A stretch of DNA of 64,000 nt, taken from DATFFO01 sp963772815. Its GTDB lineage: Bacteria > Actinomycetota > Acidimicrobiia > Spongiisociales > ZC4RG35. Below the pieces are notes generated by a model. The model was not told the origin of the DNA. It did no database searches and saw only the letters and a list, made by a program, of their open reading frames with translations. Each line of letters opens with the position of its first letter. The stretch's first letter is position 1. Position numbers and translations under genes: made by a program. The stretch spans positions 372,001 through 436,000 of the forward strand of contig CAVYYV010000006.1 of the NCBI GenBank assembly GCA_963772815.1. Reading direction: 5' to 3'. Below, piece by piece: positions 29,522 through 38,165 of the stretch.

Positions 29522-30751
29522 TCACAATACATTCTTCCTCGGCTGGAGACCGTTGAGTAGCTCGAGAACCCGATCCACCTCCTCCTCGGTGGTCGTATGG
29601 ACGAACCCGATTCGTACCGCTCCACCCCGATCCAGCAGGCCGAGCTGGGCCATCACTTCGATGGCGTAGTAGTGGCCCGCCCATACGTACACCCCCGCCT
29701 GGCCCAGATGGTCGGCCACCTCGGCCGCCCGCCACCCCTCCACGTTGAGGGCGAATGTGGGGGTGCGACCCTCGACATCGGGGATCCCGTAGAGGGAGAT
29801 GTGGTTTCCCAAGCCACGCAGGAACCGCTCGCACAGACTGCGGATGTGCACCTCGACCTGCGCGTGTCCGTCGACGATCCGGGCGCGTCGATCCGGCCCG
29901 CGACCGAGGGACGCCAGGTGCTCGATCGCGGCGGACACCCCCGCCAGGGACTCGAAGCTCTGGGTACCCGTTTCCCACTTCCCCGGACCTCGATCGGGAG
30001 CCGCCCGCACCTTGTAGGCCTCGACCTGCTCGAGATGCCGGCGGGCGCCGTAGAGGATCCCTGTGTGCGGCCCAAAGAACTTGTAAGCCGACGCCACCAG
30101 GAAATCCGTGCCCAGCGCGGCGACGTCGATGACCCCGTGTGGGGCGTAGTGGACCGCGTCGACGAAGACCAAAGCACCGGCGGTGTGAGCCATATCTACG
30201 ATCTCCGCCAGGTCGGGGATCGTTCCGATCGCATTGGAGGCGTGGGTCACCGCCACCAGCCGGGTACGGTCGGTGAGGCGGTCCTCGATCGCACCGGGGT
30301 CCAGCATGTACGAACCGGAATCGAAGCGAGCCAGGTCGACCGCAACTCCGCGATCACGCGCCGCCCGCTTCCACGGGATGACGTTGGCGTCGTGGTCGAG
30401 ACTGGTTACGAGGACCCGATCTCCGGGGCACCACATGCGCGCCAACGCCCGACTCACGGCGAAGGTCAGAGACGTCATGTTCTGTCCGAAGACGATCTGG
30501 TCCGGCCCGTCGGCCCCAACCAGGTCCGCACCCGCCGCCCGCGCCTGCAATGTGAGCTCCTCGGCCAACCGCGAGGGGGCAAAGCTGCCGCCCAGGTTGG
30601 ACACCCCCGCCGCGAGAACGCCGCTCATCGCCTCGATGACGCTGGCGGGCACCTGGCTGCCCCCCGGAGCATCTAGGTAGGCGACGGGACGACCCTGGTG
30701 GGTGCGGCCCAGGGCAGGGAACTGAGATCTGATGGCGTCAACGTCGTACAT
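29522..30751 (-). CDS. Cysteine desulfurase-like PLP protein (class V aminotransferase fold)
   Basis: About 409 residues from the ATG at 30751; an upstream ATG at 30769 would add six residues, and neither has a strong ribosome site. Class V motifs: YLDAPGGSQVP (~20), DHDANVIPWKRAA (~118), THASNAIGTIPDL, VDAVHYAPHGVIDV (~195) and the PLP lysine in FLVASAYKFFGPHTG (~215). It matches the cysteine desulfurase-like subgroup rather than IscS or SufS. The canonical mobile-loop Cys is not evident, so the sulfur role is uncertain. No Fe-S assembly genes are nearby. Confidence 0.82.
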   Translation of the reverse strand: MYDVDAIRSQFPALGRTHQGRPVAYLDAPGGSQVPASVIEAMSGVLAAGVSNLGGSFAPSRLAEELTLQARAAGADLVGADGPDQIVFGQNMTSLTFAVSRALARMWCPGDRVLVTSLDHDANVIPWKRAARDRGVAVDLARFDSGSYMLDPGAIEDRLTDRTRLVAVTHASNAIGTIPDLAEIVDMAHTAGALVFVDAVHYAPHGVIDVAALGTDFLVASAYKFFGPHTGILYGARRHLEQVEAYKVRAAPDRGPGKWETGTQSFESLAGVSAAIEHLASLGRGPDRRARIVDGHAQVEVHIRSLCERFLRGLGNHISLYGIPDVEGRTPTFALNVEGWRAAEVADHLGQAGVYVWAGHYYAIEVMAQLGLLDRGGAVRIGFVHTTTEEEVDRVLELLNGLQPRKNVL

Positions 30752-30897
30752 GGCGGGACCGTACCGCATCGGCGACGCCGCCCATCACACGGTGTCGGGT
30801 AGCGTACGGCCTCGATGCGTTCTGGTCCGATCGATCGATCGTCCGCCGCTTCGTCACGCAGCAAGCACCCGGAGCGGCCGGGCTTCAGGGCGGAGCG

Positions 30898-31335
30898 ATG
30901 AGCCGCTTGATGGGATGGCGCGAATGGGTGGGACTGCCCGGACTCGGAGTCGAGGCTGTGAAGGCCAAGGTCGACACCGGCGCTGCCTCCTCCTCTCTGC
31001 ACGCCTTCAGGCTGGAGCGGTTCACGTCGGCGGGCGTGCCGATGGTGAGGTTCGAGATCCATCCCCGCCAACGCTCCACGACCTCCCGCATCGCCGTCGA
31101 AGCCGAGGTGATCGATGAACGTTCGGTCCGGAACCCCGGCGGGCACCAGGAGGTCCGACCCGTCATCCGGGCGGTGCTGGCGTGGTCCGACGTTCGCTGG
31201 GAGGCCGAGATCAACCTGACCCGCCGCGACGAGATGGGCTTTCGCATGCTGCTGGGACGCCGTGCCATGCGTCGTCGCTTCCTGGTCGACCCGAGCCGCT
31301 CGTATCTGGGTGGGCGTCCGGGCTCACCCGGGTGA
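30898..31335 (+). CDS. ATP-dependent zinc protease family (RimB-like)
   Basis: 145 residues, GGCGGAG before the ATG. The retropepsin-like fold of PF05618 is seen in VKAKVDTGAASSSLHAF (~22; Asp-Thr-Gly catalytic motif) and FRMLLGRRAMRRRFLVDPSRSY at the C-terminus. In other bacteria this family sits with rimK, and the protein processes the glutamate tail that RimK adds to ribosomal protein S6. Here it is followed 73 bp later by rimK, which supports the same role. Confidence 0.85.
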   Translation: MSRLMGWREWVGLPGLGVEAVKAKVDTGAASSSLHAFRLERFTSAGVPMVRFEIHPRQRSTTSRIAVEAEVIDERSVRNPGGHQEVRPVIRAVLAWSDVRWEAEINLTRRDEMGFRMLLGRRAMRRRFLVDPSRSYLGGRPGSPG

Positions 31336-31408
31336 CCTCGTCGCGACGGCCCGAGTAGGCCCTAGCCTGACGTCACCCCGGGACCCGGCCGGGGATCGGA
31401 AAGGCGCA

Positions 31409-32311
31409 ATGGACATCGGCATCCTCTCTCGCAAGTCGTCGCTCTACTCGACCAGCCGCCTGGTGGAGGCGGCCCGCGACGCCGGTCACAACGTCCGCGT
31501 GATCGACTACCTCCGCTGTTACATGGACATCACCTCGGCGCGCGCCCAAGGTGCGCTACCGGGGCGAGGAGCTCCTCTTCGACGCCATAATCCCCAGGAT
31601 CGGGGCCAGCTACACCTTCTACGGGACGGCCGTGGTGCGTCAGTTCGAGATGATGGACGTCTATCCGCTGGTGACGAGCCAAGCGATAAGCCGGTCCAGG
31701 GACAAGCTCCGCTCCCTCCAGCTGCTGGCTCGGGCCGGGGTGGGACTCCCCGTGACCGGGTTTGCCCACAGCACCCAGGATGTGGCCGGCCTGCTCGAGG
31801 TCGTGGACGGTGCTCCCGTGATCGTGAAACTGCTCGAGGGCACCCAGGGCATGGGAGTGGTGCTGGCCGAGACCAGAAAGGCGGCCGAGTCCGTCATCGG
31901 GGCATTCCGGCAACTCGACGCCAACTTCCTGGTCCAGGAGTTCATCAAGGAGGCGAGAGGGGCAGATATCAGGGCATTCCTGATCGGGGGCAAGGTCGTT
32001 GCCGCCATGAAGCGACAGGGGCTCCGGGCGAATTCCGCTCGAACCTGCACAGGGGCGGGTCGGCCACGAAGATCAAGCTGACGCCCATCGAACGGACCAC
32101 GGCCGTGAAAGCCGCCAAGACCATGGGCCTCAACGTGTGCGGGGTCGACATGGTGCAGTCGAACCACGGACCGCTCGTGCTCGAGGTCAACTCGTCGCCC
32201 GGCCTGGAGGGGATCGAAGAAGCATCTGGACTCGACATAGCCGGCAAGATCATCGCTTTCGTGGAGCAGAACGCCCGTCCCGGACGAAGCCGTGACCGCA
32301 TCAAGGGCTGA
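31409..32311 (+). pseudogene. rimK: RimK-type ATP-grasp glutamate ligase, two compensating frameshifts
   Basis: ATG at 31409 with GGAAAGG upstream. The N-terminal part (MDIGILSRKSSLYSTSRL to LRCYMDITSA) and the C-terminal part (RSNLHRGGSATKIKLTP, VCGVDMVQSNHGPLVLEVNS, SPGLEGIEEASG) are in one frame. The middle ATP-grasp part (ELLFDAIIPRIGASYTFYG, RDKLRSLQLLARAGVGLPVTG, KLLEGTQGMGVVLAET) is in another. Breaks lie at a CCC run (31545-31547, one base extra) and a GGGG run (32018-32021, one base short). Corrected, it is an ordinary ~300-residue RimK that adds glutamates to ribosomal S6. Errors in assembly are more likely than decay because both breaks are in homopolymers. Confidence 0.85.
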
Positions 32312-33312
32312 GGGCCACCGCAACGTCGCCATCACTGTCGGCGAGCGAACCGTGGCACCGGGGCGCACGGCGCGCTTCGAACTTCCCTTCGCCCGGCTCC
32401 CCACCGGTAGCGATGCGTCGCTTCCGGTGGCGGTGGTCAACGGCCGCTACGCCGGGCCCCACGTGTGGCTCTCGGGAGCGATCCACGGGGACGAGTTGAA
32501 CGGCGTGGAGATCATCCGGCGCGTGTTGCGGCGGCTCGAGGCCCGCCGCCTTCACGGGGCAGTCCTGGCCGTGCCGATCGTCAACGTCTTCGGCTTCCTC
32601 AGCGAGTCCCGCTACCTGCCCGACCGAAGGGACCTCAACCGATCCTTTCCGGGCTCGGGAAGGGGATCGCTGGCCAACCGCCTGGCCCACCTGTTCATGA
32701 CCGAAGTGGTCTCACAATGCAGTCTGGGGATCGATCTGCACACTGCCACCAATCACCGGATCAACCTGCCCCAGCTCCGGGCCAATCTGGATGACCCGGA
32801 GACCAGGCGCCTGGCCGTGGCTTTCGGGGCTCCGTTCGCCATTCAGGCACGGCTGCGTGACGGCTCGCTGCGCCAAGCGGCGCTCGACCAGGAGATCGGG
32901 GTGCTGCTCTACGAGGCAGGACAGGCACACCGCTTCGATGAGGCCGCCATCCAAGCAGGCGTGGAAGGCGTGCTGCGTGTGCTGAACGAGCTGAAGATGA
33001 CAGACATGCAGGTGCCCGAGGCGCCGAGCGCGGCGGATGGTTCGGCGCACCATGTGGGTACGGGCGAGACGGGGTGGCATCACGACCCTGGACACTGATC
33101 TGGGAGCCTACGTGCACAAGGGGGACGTGATCGGTTCGGTCTCCGACTCCTTCGGGACCCGTCCCAGCCGAATCAAGTCCAATGCCGAAGGGTGGGTCAT
33201 CGCCCGGACCCTGAATCCACTCATCGCTCCAGGCGACGCTCTCGTCCACCTGGCCGCCGAAGTGGGCCCGGACCGAGACGAGCCGGCCGAGCGGCGACGG
33301 GGCCGAGGCTGA
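32292..33312 (+). CDS. Succinylglutamate desuccinylase/aspartoacylase (AstE-like) metalloenzyme, frameshifted near the C-terminus
   Basis: GTG start inside the last codons of rimK. Zinc-site motifs are WLSGAIHGDELNGVEIIRR (~58; His-x2-Glu), DRRDLNRSFPGSGRG (~117) and GIDLHTATNHRINLPQ (~148, third zinc His). The first frame ends at 33098, but the family C-terminal beta domain (VRARRGGITTL, VHKGDVIGSVSDSFG, IARTLNPLIAPGDALVHLA) is in the +1 frame up to 33312. A single-base indel near 33020-33045 explains this. The RimB-RimK-AstE trio is a known neighbourhood, and the substrate of the third member is not established. Confidence 0.83.
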
Positions 33313-33315
33313 GCC

Positions 33316-33888
33316 TCAGCGACCCCGAGTGGTGCGCTTGAACTCGTTCAAGCCCTGCCAATCCAGCATGTCGAGGGCCCGATCGAGGTCAGCCACGCTG
33401 CCCCTTTCCATGAAGCGGATGAACGTGGCGACATCGTCCTCGATGAAAGTGGGCACACCGAATACCTGCCAGCGGTCGACCGACTCGTTGTGCTCGGCCG
33501 CCAGCGTCTTGGCCGGAGTGCGGGACGCCACCACGGCAGCCATCGCCTCGACGTCCACCCCCGTGCCGTCCACCGCATCCCTGATCACGGACGGATCGGT
33601 GATATCCAGGCCATGGTCGTGACGGGCGGCGAAGAGAGCGGCGTGAGCAGCCGGGAAATGCTCGGGATCATCGTCCCTGATCGCCACCCCCCACTGCAGC
33701 GCCAGCACTCCCGGAGCGGCTACATCGTCGAACACTGAAGGCTCACCCTCGCCGACATGCATCTCGGAGAGCGAGAAAGGCCGGAACGTCACATCCCATT
33801 CTCTCCCCTCCCTGAGGCCGGCAATCACCGCCTCGTTGGCATTGCGAGCGAACGGACACAGATAGTCGAAATTGATCTGGAATCTCAT
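33316..33888 (-). CDS. DsbA-like thioredoxin-fold oxidoreductase/isomerase
   Basis: 190 residues from the ATG at 33888; longer starts would overlap the divergent whiB promoter. It opens FQINFDYLCPFARNA, where CPFA holds one Cys only in place of CxxC, then shows the DsbA helical insert and the cis-Pro region VFGVPTFIEDD (~150). Similar proteins include 2-hydroxychromene-2-carboxylate isomerase and mycothiol-linked oxidoreductases. With a single Cys it is unlikely to be a disulfide oxidase. The exact role is unknown. Confidence 0.75.
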   Translation of the reverse strand: MRFQINFDYLCPFARNANEAVIAGLREGREWDVTFRPFSLSEMHVGEGEPSVFDDVAAPGVLALQWGVAIRDDDPEHFPAAHAALFAARHDHGLDITDPSVIRDAVDGTGVDVEAMAAVVASRTPAKTLAAEHNESVDRWQVFGVPTFIEDDVATFIRFMERGSVADLDRALDMLDWQGLNEFKRTTRGR

Positions 33889-33971
33889 CACCAATGGAAA
33901 CGAACTCTGTTCTGGGAGTATTCCGCCGCCGACGCCACGGATCCGGGGTGGGGCATGGAGGCGGGAACGAA

Positions 33972-34307
33972 ATGACCCCGGCAGACGTTGCACGCATTCG
34001 GAACGAATCCACCACGGGGAGGATCCTGGTGGCCTATCACCGCGACACAGCTGTGGAATTCGTCGAAAGTTGGCGCGAATCAGCCGCCTGTCGGCGAGCC
34101 GAAGGCGTCGACTTCTTCTGCGATCCATCGGACCGGGTGGCACTGTCCACCGCCAGAGCGCTATGTGCAGGATGCCCTGTGGCGGGCGAGTGCCTCACCT
34201 GGGCGATCGAAACCAACCAGCTCGAGGGGATCTGGGGCGGCCACACACCAGGCGAACGGCGCTCGTTGCGCCGACGGTGGATGGAGGAGGTCCGCCGGGC
34301 AAGCTGA
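33972..34307 (+). CDS. WhiB family iron-sulfur transcription regulator
   Basis: About 111 residues from the ATG at 33972, which has GGAGGC nine bases upstream; the ATG at 33894 would lie only five bases from the divergent gene start. The four cluster-binding Cys are spaced C-x24-C-x2-C-x5-C (ACRRAEG...ALCAGCPVAGEC), followed by the GIWGG turn and a basic C-terminal helix (PGERRSLRRRW). WhiB proteins are restricted to Actinobacteria and their phages, which supports the host assignment. The subclass (WhiB1-7) cannot be fixed by eye. Confidence 0.92.
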   Translation: MTPADVARIRNESTTGRILVAYHRDTAVEFVESWRESAACRRAEGVDFFCDPSDRVALSTARALCAGCPVAGECLTWAIETNQLEGIWGGHTPGERRSLRRRWMEEVRRAS

Positions 34308-34320
34308 CGCCCCCAACGGG

Positions 34321-35538
34321 TCAGGCGGGAGGCTCGAAGAACGCCCCCGGCTCGTGCCGAGCCAGCTCGGTGCGAGCCACGGACCGGAGATGGACCTCGT
34401 CGGGCCCGTCGGCAATCTGGAGCCAACGAGCCATCGCGTAGAACCGGGCCAGGGGCCAGTCTTCGGTGAATCCGGCTGCCCCGAACACCTGCATGGCCCG
34501 ATCGGACACATACTTGAGGGTGGCGGGAGCCGCCACCTTTATGGCCGCGATCTCGGTGCGGGCCGCCTTGGTGCCCACCGAGTCGATCATCCACGCAGTC
34601 TTCAGCACCAACAAGCGCGCCTGTTCGATCCTGAGCCGGGACTGAGCGATCCACTCTCTGATCACGCCCTGATCCGCCAGGGGCCTTCCAAAGGTGGTGC
34701 GCGACAGAGCTCGCTCGCACATGAGGTCCAGAGCCCTCTCTGCAGCCCCTATCGCTCGCATGCAGTGATGGATCCTCCCCGGGCCCAGACGAGCCTGGGC
34801 GATGGCAAAGCCACCTCCCTCCTCCCCGAGCAGGTTGTCGACCGGAACCCGAACCTGATCGAAGAGGATCTGGGGATGGCCACCCCGATCCTGGTAGCCG
34901 AACACCGTGGGCGCCCTCTCGACCGTCACCCCCGGAGTGTCCATCGGCACGAGGACCATCGACTGCTGATGATGCCGGTCGGCGTCGGGATTCGTGACGC
35001 CCATCACGATGGAGATTCGACACCGGGGTGAGGCGGCGCCCGAGCTGAACCACTTGCGGCCGTTGATGACGTAGTGGTCACCCTGGCGCTCGATGCGCGT
35101 GGAGATGTTGGTGGCATCCGAGCTGGCAACCGCGGGCTCGGTCATCGAGAAACAGGACCTGATCTCCCCGTCCAGCAGCGGCGCCAGCCAACGCTCTTTC
35201 TGCTCCTCGGTACCAAACATGTGGAGGATTTCCATGTTGCCCGTGTCGGGTGCCGCACAGTTGATCGCCTCGGGGGCGATCTCGGGGCTGCGACCCGTGA
35301 TCTCGGCAAGAGGGGCGTACTCCGCCACGCTCAGGCCGGACACATCGGGGAGGAACAGGTTCCACAAGTCCCGGGCACGAGCCTCGGACTTGAGCTCCTC
35401 CATCAGCTCCGGATGGGCATGGGGATCGGCGGTCTGGTTGACCAGGTACTCCTCCTCCACCGGGTAGACATGGCTCTCCATGAAGTCGGCCAGCCGGCTC
35501 CTGAAGTCCTCGACCTTTTCGCTGTACGCGAAGTCCAC
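34321..35538 (-). CDS. Acyl-CoA dehydrogenase (ACAD10/11-like group)
   Basis: About 405 residues from the GTG at 35538, with GGAGAA at the right distance; the upstream ATG lacks a site. FAD/acyl-CoA motifs: SCFSMTEPAVASSDATN (~155), YVINGRKWFSSGAASPRC, RTTFGRPLADQG (~290), QVFGAAGFTEDWPLARFYAMAR (~355) and ADGPDEVH (~385). The Asp in the last motif stands where most family members use Glu, as in the ACAD10/11 group. It oxidises an acyl-CoA and donates electrons to ETF. No beta-oxidation partner is adjacent. Confidence 0.9.
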   Translation of the reverse strand: MDFAYSEKVEDFRSRLADFMESHVYPVEEEYLVNQTADPHAHPELMEELKSEARARDLWNLFLPDVSGLSVAEYAPLAEITGRSPEIAPEAINCAAPDTGNMEILHMFGTEEQKERWLAPLLDGEIRSCFSMTEPAVASSDATNISTRIERQGDHYVINGRKWFSSGAASPRCRISIVMGVTNPDADRHHQQSMVLVPMDTPGVTVERAPTVFGYQDRGGHPQILFDQVRVPVDNLLGEEGGGFAIAQARLGPGRIHHCMRAIGAAERALDLMCERALSRTTFGRPLADQGVIREWIAQSRLRIEQARLLVLKTAWMIDSVGTKAARTEIAAIKVAAPATLKYVSDRAMQVFGAAGFTEDWPLARFYAMARWLQIADGPDEVHLRSVARTELARHEPGAFFEPPA

Positions 35539-35665
35539 TTCTTCTTCTCCAATCCTCGCCGGGCCAAATCTACCGGCCTGACGGGTGGCCTCCCACACGG
35601 TTGCGGGTCAGATTCGCCGGCAGGGGTGCGCGCCGGGTGGCAGCGAAAGCTATATCGTCGGTCGG

Positions 35666-37003
35666 ATGCAAGAGAATCTTCGCTCCTCGGTGGCCGACGA
35701 CTTCGGCCATCTCCAATCCATACTGGCCGACCTGATTCGGATACCGTCCGTGAGTGCCGACGGATACGATCCCGGAGCCGTGCGTCGCTCGGCCGAGAAG
35801 GTGGCCGCCCTTCTCCGCGAGGAGGGCCTCGAAGACGTTCAGCTCCTGGAGCTTCCGGACGCGCATCCCGCCGTGTTCGGTCAGGTCCCCGCTCCTCCTG
35901 GGATGCCTACCGTCCTTCTCTACGCCCACCACGACGTGCAGCCGCCCGGGCCGGCCGAGGAGTGGAAGACCGGACCGTTCGAGCCTCACACGGAGCAGGG
36001 AAGGCTCTTCGGAAGAGGTGCGAGTGACGACAAGTCCGGCATCGTCATGCACCTGGGGGCCCTGCGGGCCTTCGGTGGCCGACCTCCGGTGGGTGTGAAG
36101 GTATTCATCGAAGGGGAAGAAGAGATCGGGTCCCGGCACCTGCCCCGATTCCTGGAGGAATACACCAGCCTTCTCGAAGCGGACGTGATAGTCATCGGAG
36201 ACGCCGGCAACTGGCAGGTCGGCACTCCTGCCCTCACCACCTCTTTGCGGGGAATCGTGGCAGTCGAGCTCGAGGTGAGGACGCTGGCCTCGGCCCAGCA
36301 CTCGGGGCTGTTCGGGGGCCTCTACCCCGACGCCCTGATGGTCCTGTCCCGGATCATCGCCAGCCTCCACGACGAGGAGGGCAAGGTGGCAGTCGAGGGT
36401 CTGTCCTCCGAGGAGGTCGAGGGCCTCGAGCTCTCCGAGGAACAGGCGGCAGCCATGAGTGGAGCAGTGCCGGGCCTGGAGACGATTGGCCACGGGTCAC
36501 TGGTCTCGCGGTTGTGGACCCGGCCCGCCGTCTCGGTTCTGGCGATCGACGCGCCTCGGGTGTCCGAGGCGATCAACCAGCTGGTCCCGGTGGCCCGGGC
36601 CAAGATCAGCATGCGCACCGCACCTGACCAGGACAATCATGCGGCCCTGGGAGCGCTCCGGCGCCACATCGAGAGCCACGTCCCCTGGGGTGCCCGGGCG
36701 ACCGTCACCGACAAGGACTTCGGCGACGGCTTCACGCTGAAGACGGACGGAGCGGCGTTCAACGCCTGGCGGGAAGGCATGCGAGAGGCTTGGGGAACTG
36801 GTCCGGTGGAGATGGGAGTCGGCGGATCGATTCCGTTCGTGGCCGCCTTCTCAGACAAGCTTCCGGACGCTCCGATCCTGTTGACCGGCGCCGGCGATCC
36901 CACCTCTTCCATCCACGCTCCCAACGAATCTCAGGATCTGGGAGATCTCGAGAAGGCAGTGCTGGCCGAGGCCATCGCCCTTCAGATCCTGGCCAGTGCC
37001 TAA
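35666..37003 (+). CDS. M20 family metallopeptidase (dipeptidase, ArgE/DapE/CNDP-like)
   Basis: About 445 residues. Zinc ligands and catalytic residues appear in order: YAHHDVQPPG (~92), GRGASDDKSGIVMH (~120), FIEGEEEIGSRH (~153), VIGDAGNW (~180) and SIHAPNE near the C-terminus. A dimerisation domain with AQHSGLFGGLYPD lies between. It probably hydrolyses dipeptides in the cytoplasm. Its stop codon overlaps the trmL stop on the opposite strand. Confidence 0.9.
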   Translation: MQENLRSSVADDFGHLQSILADLIRIPSVSADGYDPGAVRRSAEKVAALLREEGLEDVQLLELPDAHPAVFGQVPAPPGMPTVLLYAHHDVQPPGPAEEWKTGPFEPHTEQGRLFGRGASDDKSGIVMHLGALRAFGGRPPVGVKVFIEGEEEIGSRHLPRFLEEYTSLLEADVIVIGDAGNWQVGTPALTTSLRGIVAVELEVRTLASAQHSGLFGGLYPDALMVLSRIIASLHDEEGKVAVEGLSSEEVEGLELSEEQAAAMSGAVPGLETIGHGSLVSRLWTRPAVSVLAIDAPRVSEAINQLVPVARAKISMRTAPDQDNHAALGALRRHIESHVPWGARATVTDKDFGDGFTLKTDGAAFNAWREGMREAWGTGPVEMGVGGSIPFVAAFSDKLPDAPILLTGAGDPTSSIHAPNESQDLGDLEKAVLAEAIALQILASA

Positions 37004-37467
37004 CCCGCCGATCCAGCGAAGCCGTTCTGGCGCCAGGCCTCGTACACGACGATGGCGGCCGCGTTGGACAGGTTGATGGACCGCACGTCCGGGACCATGG
37101 GTATGCGAACCCTCCTGTCGACCCAGGAGTGGTTCTGAACCTCGGCGGGCAGTCCGACCGACTCCGGCCCGAACAACAGCACGTCCCCTCCCTTGTAAGC
37201 CACATCGGTATACGCCAGATCACCGTCCACGGTGAATGCATAGACCGGCCGATGGCCCAGGGCCGCAACACAGTGGTCCAGGTCCGGATGAACCGCGACC
37301 ACAGCCCGATCACGATAATCCATGCCCGCCCGCCGCAGCTTTGCGTCGTCCATGCGGTAGCCGAGTGGCTCGATCAGGTGAAGCTCACATCCTGTGACGG
37401 CGGCGAGCCTCATCGCATTCCCCGTGTTGGGCGGGATCTCGGGGTGATAGAAGACAATCGAGAACAC
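37000..37467 (-). CDS. trmL: tRNA (cytidine(34)-2'-O)-methyltransferase, SPOUT family
   Basis: 155 residues, the usual length for TrmL. It starts FSIVFYHPEIPPNTGNAMRL and shows the trefoil-knot motifs LIEPLGYRMDDAKLRRAG (~32), LLFGPESVGLP (~97) and IPMVPDVRSINLSNAAAIV (~123). It methylates the wobble base of certain leucine tRNAs using SAM. It follows nucS with a five-base gap. Confidence 0.92.
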   Translation of the reverse strand: MFSIVFYHPEIPPNTGNAMRLAAVTGCELHLIEPLGYRMDDAKLRRAGMDYRDRAVVAVHPDLDHCVAALGHRPVYAFTVDGDLAYTDVAYKGGDVLLFGPESVGLPAEVQNHSWVDRRVRIPMVPDVRSINLSNAAAIVVYEAWRQNGFAGSAG

Positions 37468-37472
37468 AGGCG

Positions 37473-38141
37473 TCAGATCACGTCGAACAGCCGAGGACGG
37501 GAGCCCTCGACCTCCCGCAGGCCGTCGTAGTCCACCTCGATCGCTTCCAGGCCCCTCGACTCGGCCAGAGTCCGGGCCTGGGGAGCGATCGACTGGGCGA
37601 CGAACATCCCCCGCACGGGCGACAAGCGCGAATCCATGTCGAGGCGCTCCAGGTAGCGACTCAACTGCTCAACCCCGTCTACCTCGCCCCTTCGCTTGAT
37701 CTCAACCGCCACCGCCCTTCCAGCCGCATCGAAGCACAGCAGGTCGACAGGGCCCAGAGCTGTCGGGTACTCCCTCCGGATCAGCGACAGGCCATCTTCC
37801 AGCACCCAGGGCCTCTCGGCCAACAGCTCCTGAAGATGTGCCTCCACCCCGTCCTTCTGCAGGCCCGGGTCCTCGCCCAGATCGTGACTGTGCTCGGAGA
37901 TGATCTCCTGAATCGAGATGACCAGTCGCTCGCCCTTTGGGTTGGATACCTCCCAGCGGTGTTCGGCCTCCACCAGGGTGTTGGGGGCGTTCATCCAGTT
38001 GAGCGGCTTGTACGCCCCGCCGTCGGCGTGGATCGCAACGCAGCCGTCAGACTTCACCATCAGCAGGCGGACCGCCTCAGGTAGGTGGGCATCGAGACGG
38101 CCCTCGTAGTCGACTGAACATCGGGCGATAACGAGTCGCAT
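37473..38141 (-). CDS. nucS: Mismatch-specific endonuclease NucS (EndoMS)
   Basis: 222 residues. The N-terminal DNA-binding half contains RLLMVKSDGCVAIHADGG (~28) and KPLNWMNAP. The C-terminal nuclease domain has the PD-(D/E)xK residues in YPTALGPVDLLCFDAAGRAVAVEIKRR (~125-150, here D and ExK) and QLSRYLERL. The last residues (RPRLFDVI) resemble the beta-clamp-binding tail. NucS provides non-canonical mismatch repair in Actinobacteria that lack MutS-MutL. Confidence 0.93.
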   Translation of the reverse strand: MRLVIARCSVDYEGRLDAHLPEAVRLLMVKSDGCVAIHADGGAYKPLNWMNAPNTLVEAEHRWEVSNPKGERLVISIQEIISEHSHDLGEDPGLQKDGVEAHLQELLAERPWVLEDGLSLIRREYPTALGPVDLLCFDAAGRAVAVEIKRRGEVDGVEQLSRYLERLDMDSRLSPVRGMFVAQSIAPQARTLAESRGLEAIEVDYDGLREVEGSRPRLFDVI

Positions 38142-38165
38142 CGCCTGCCAGGGTAGGGCCCGGGC

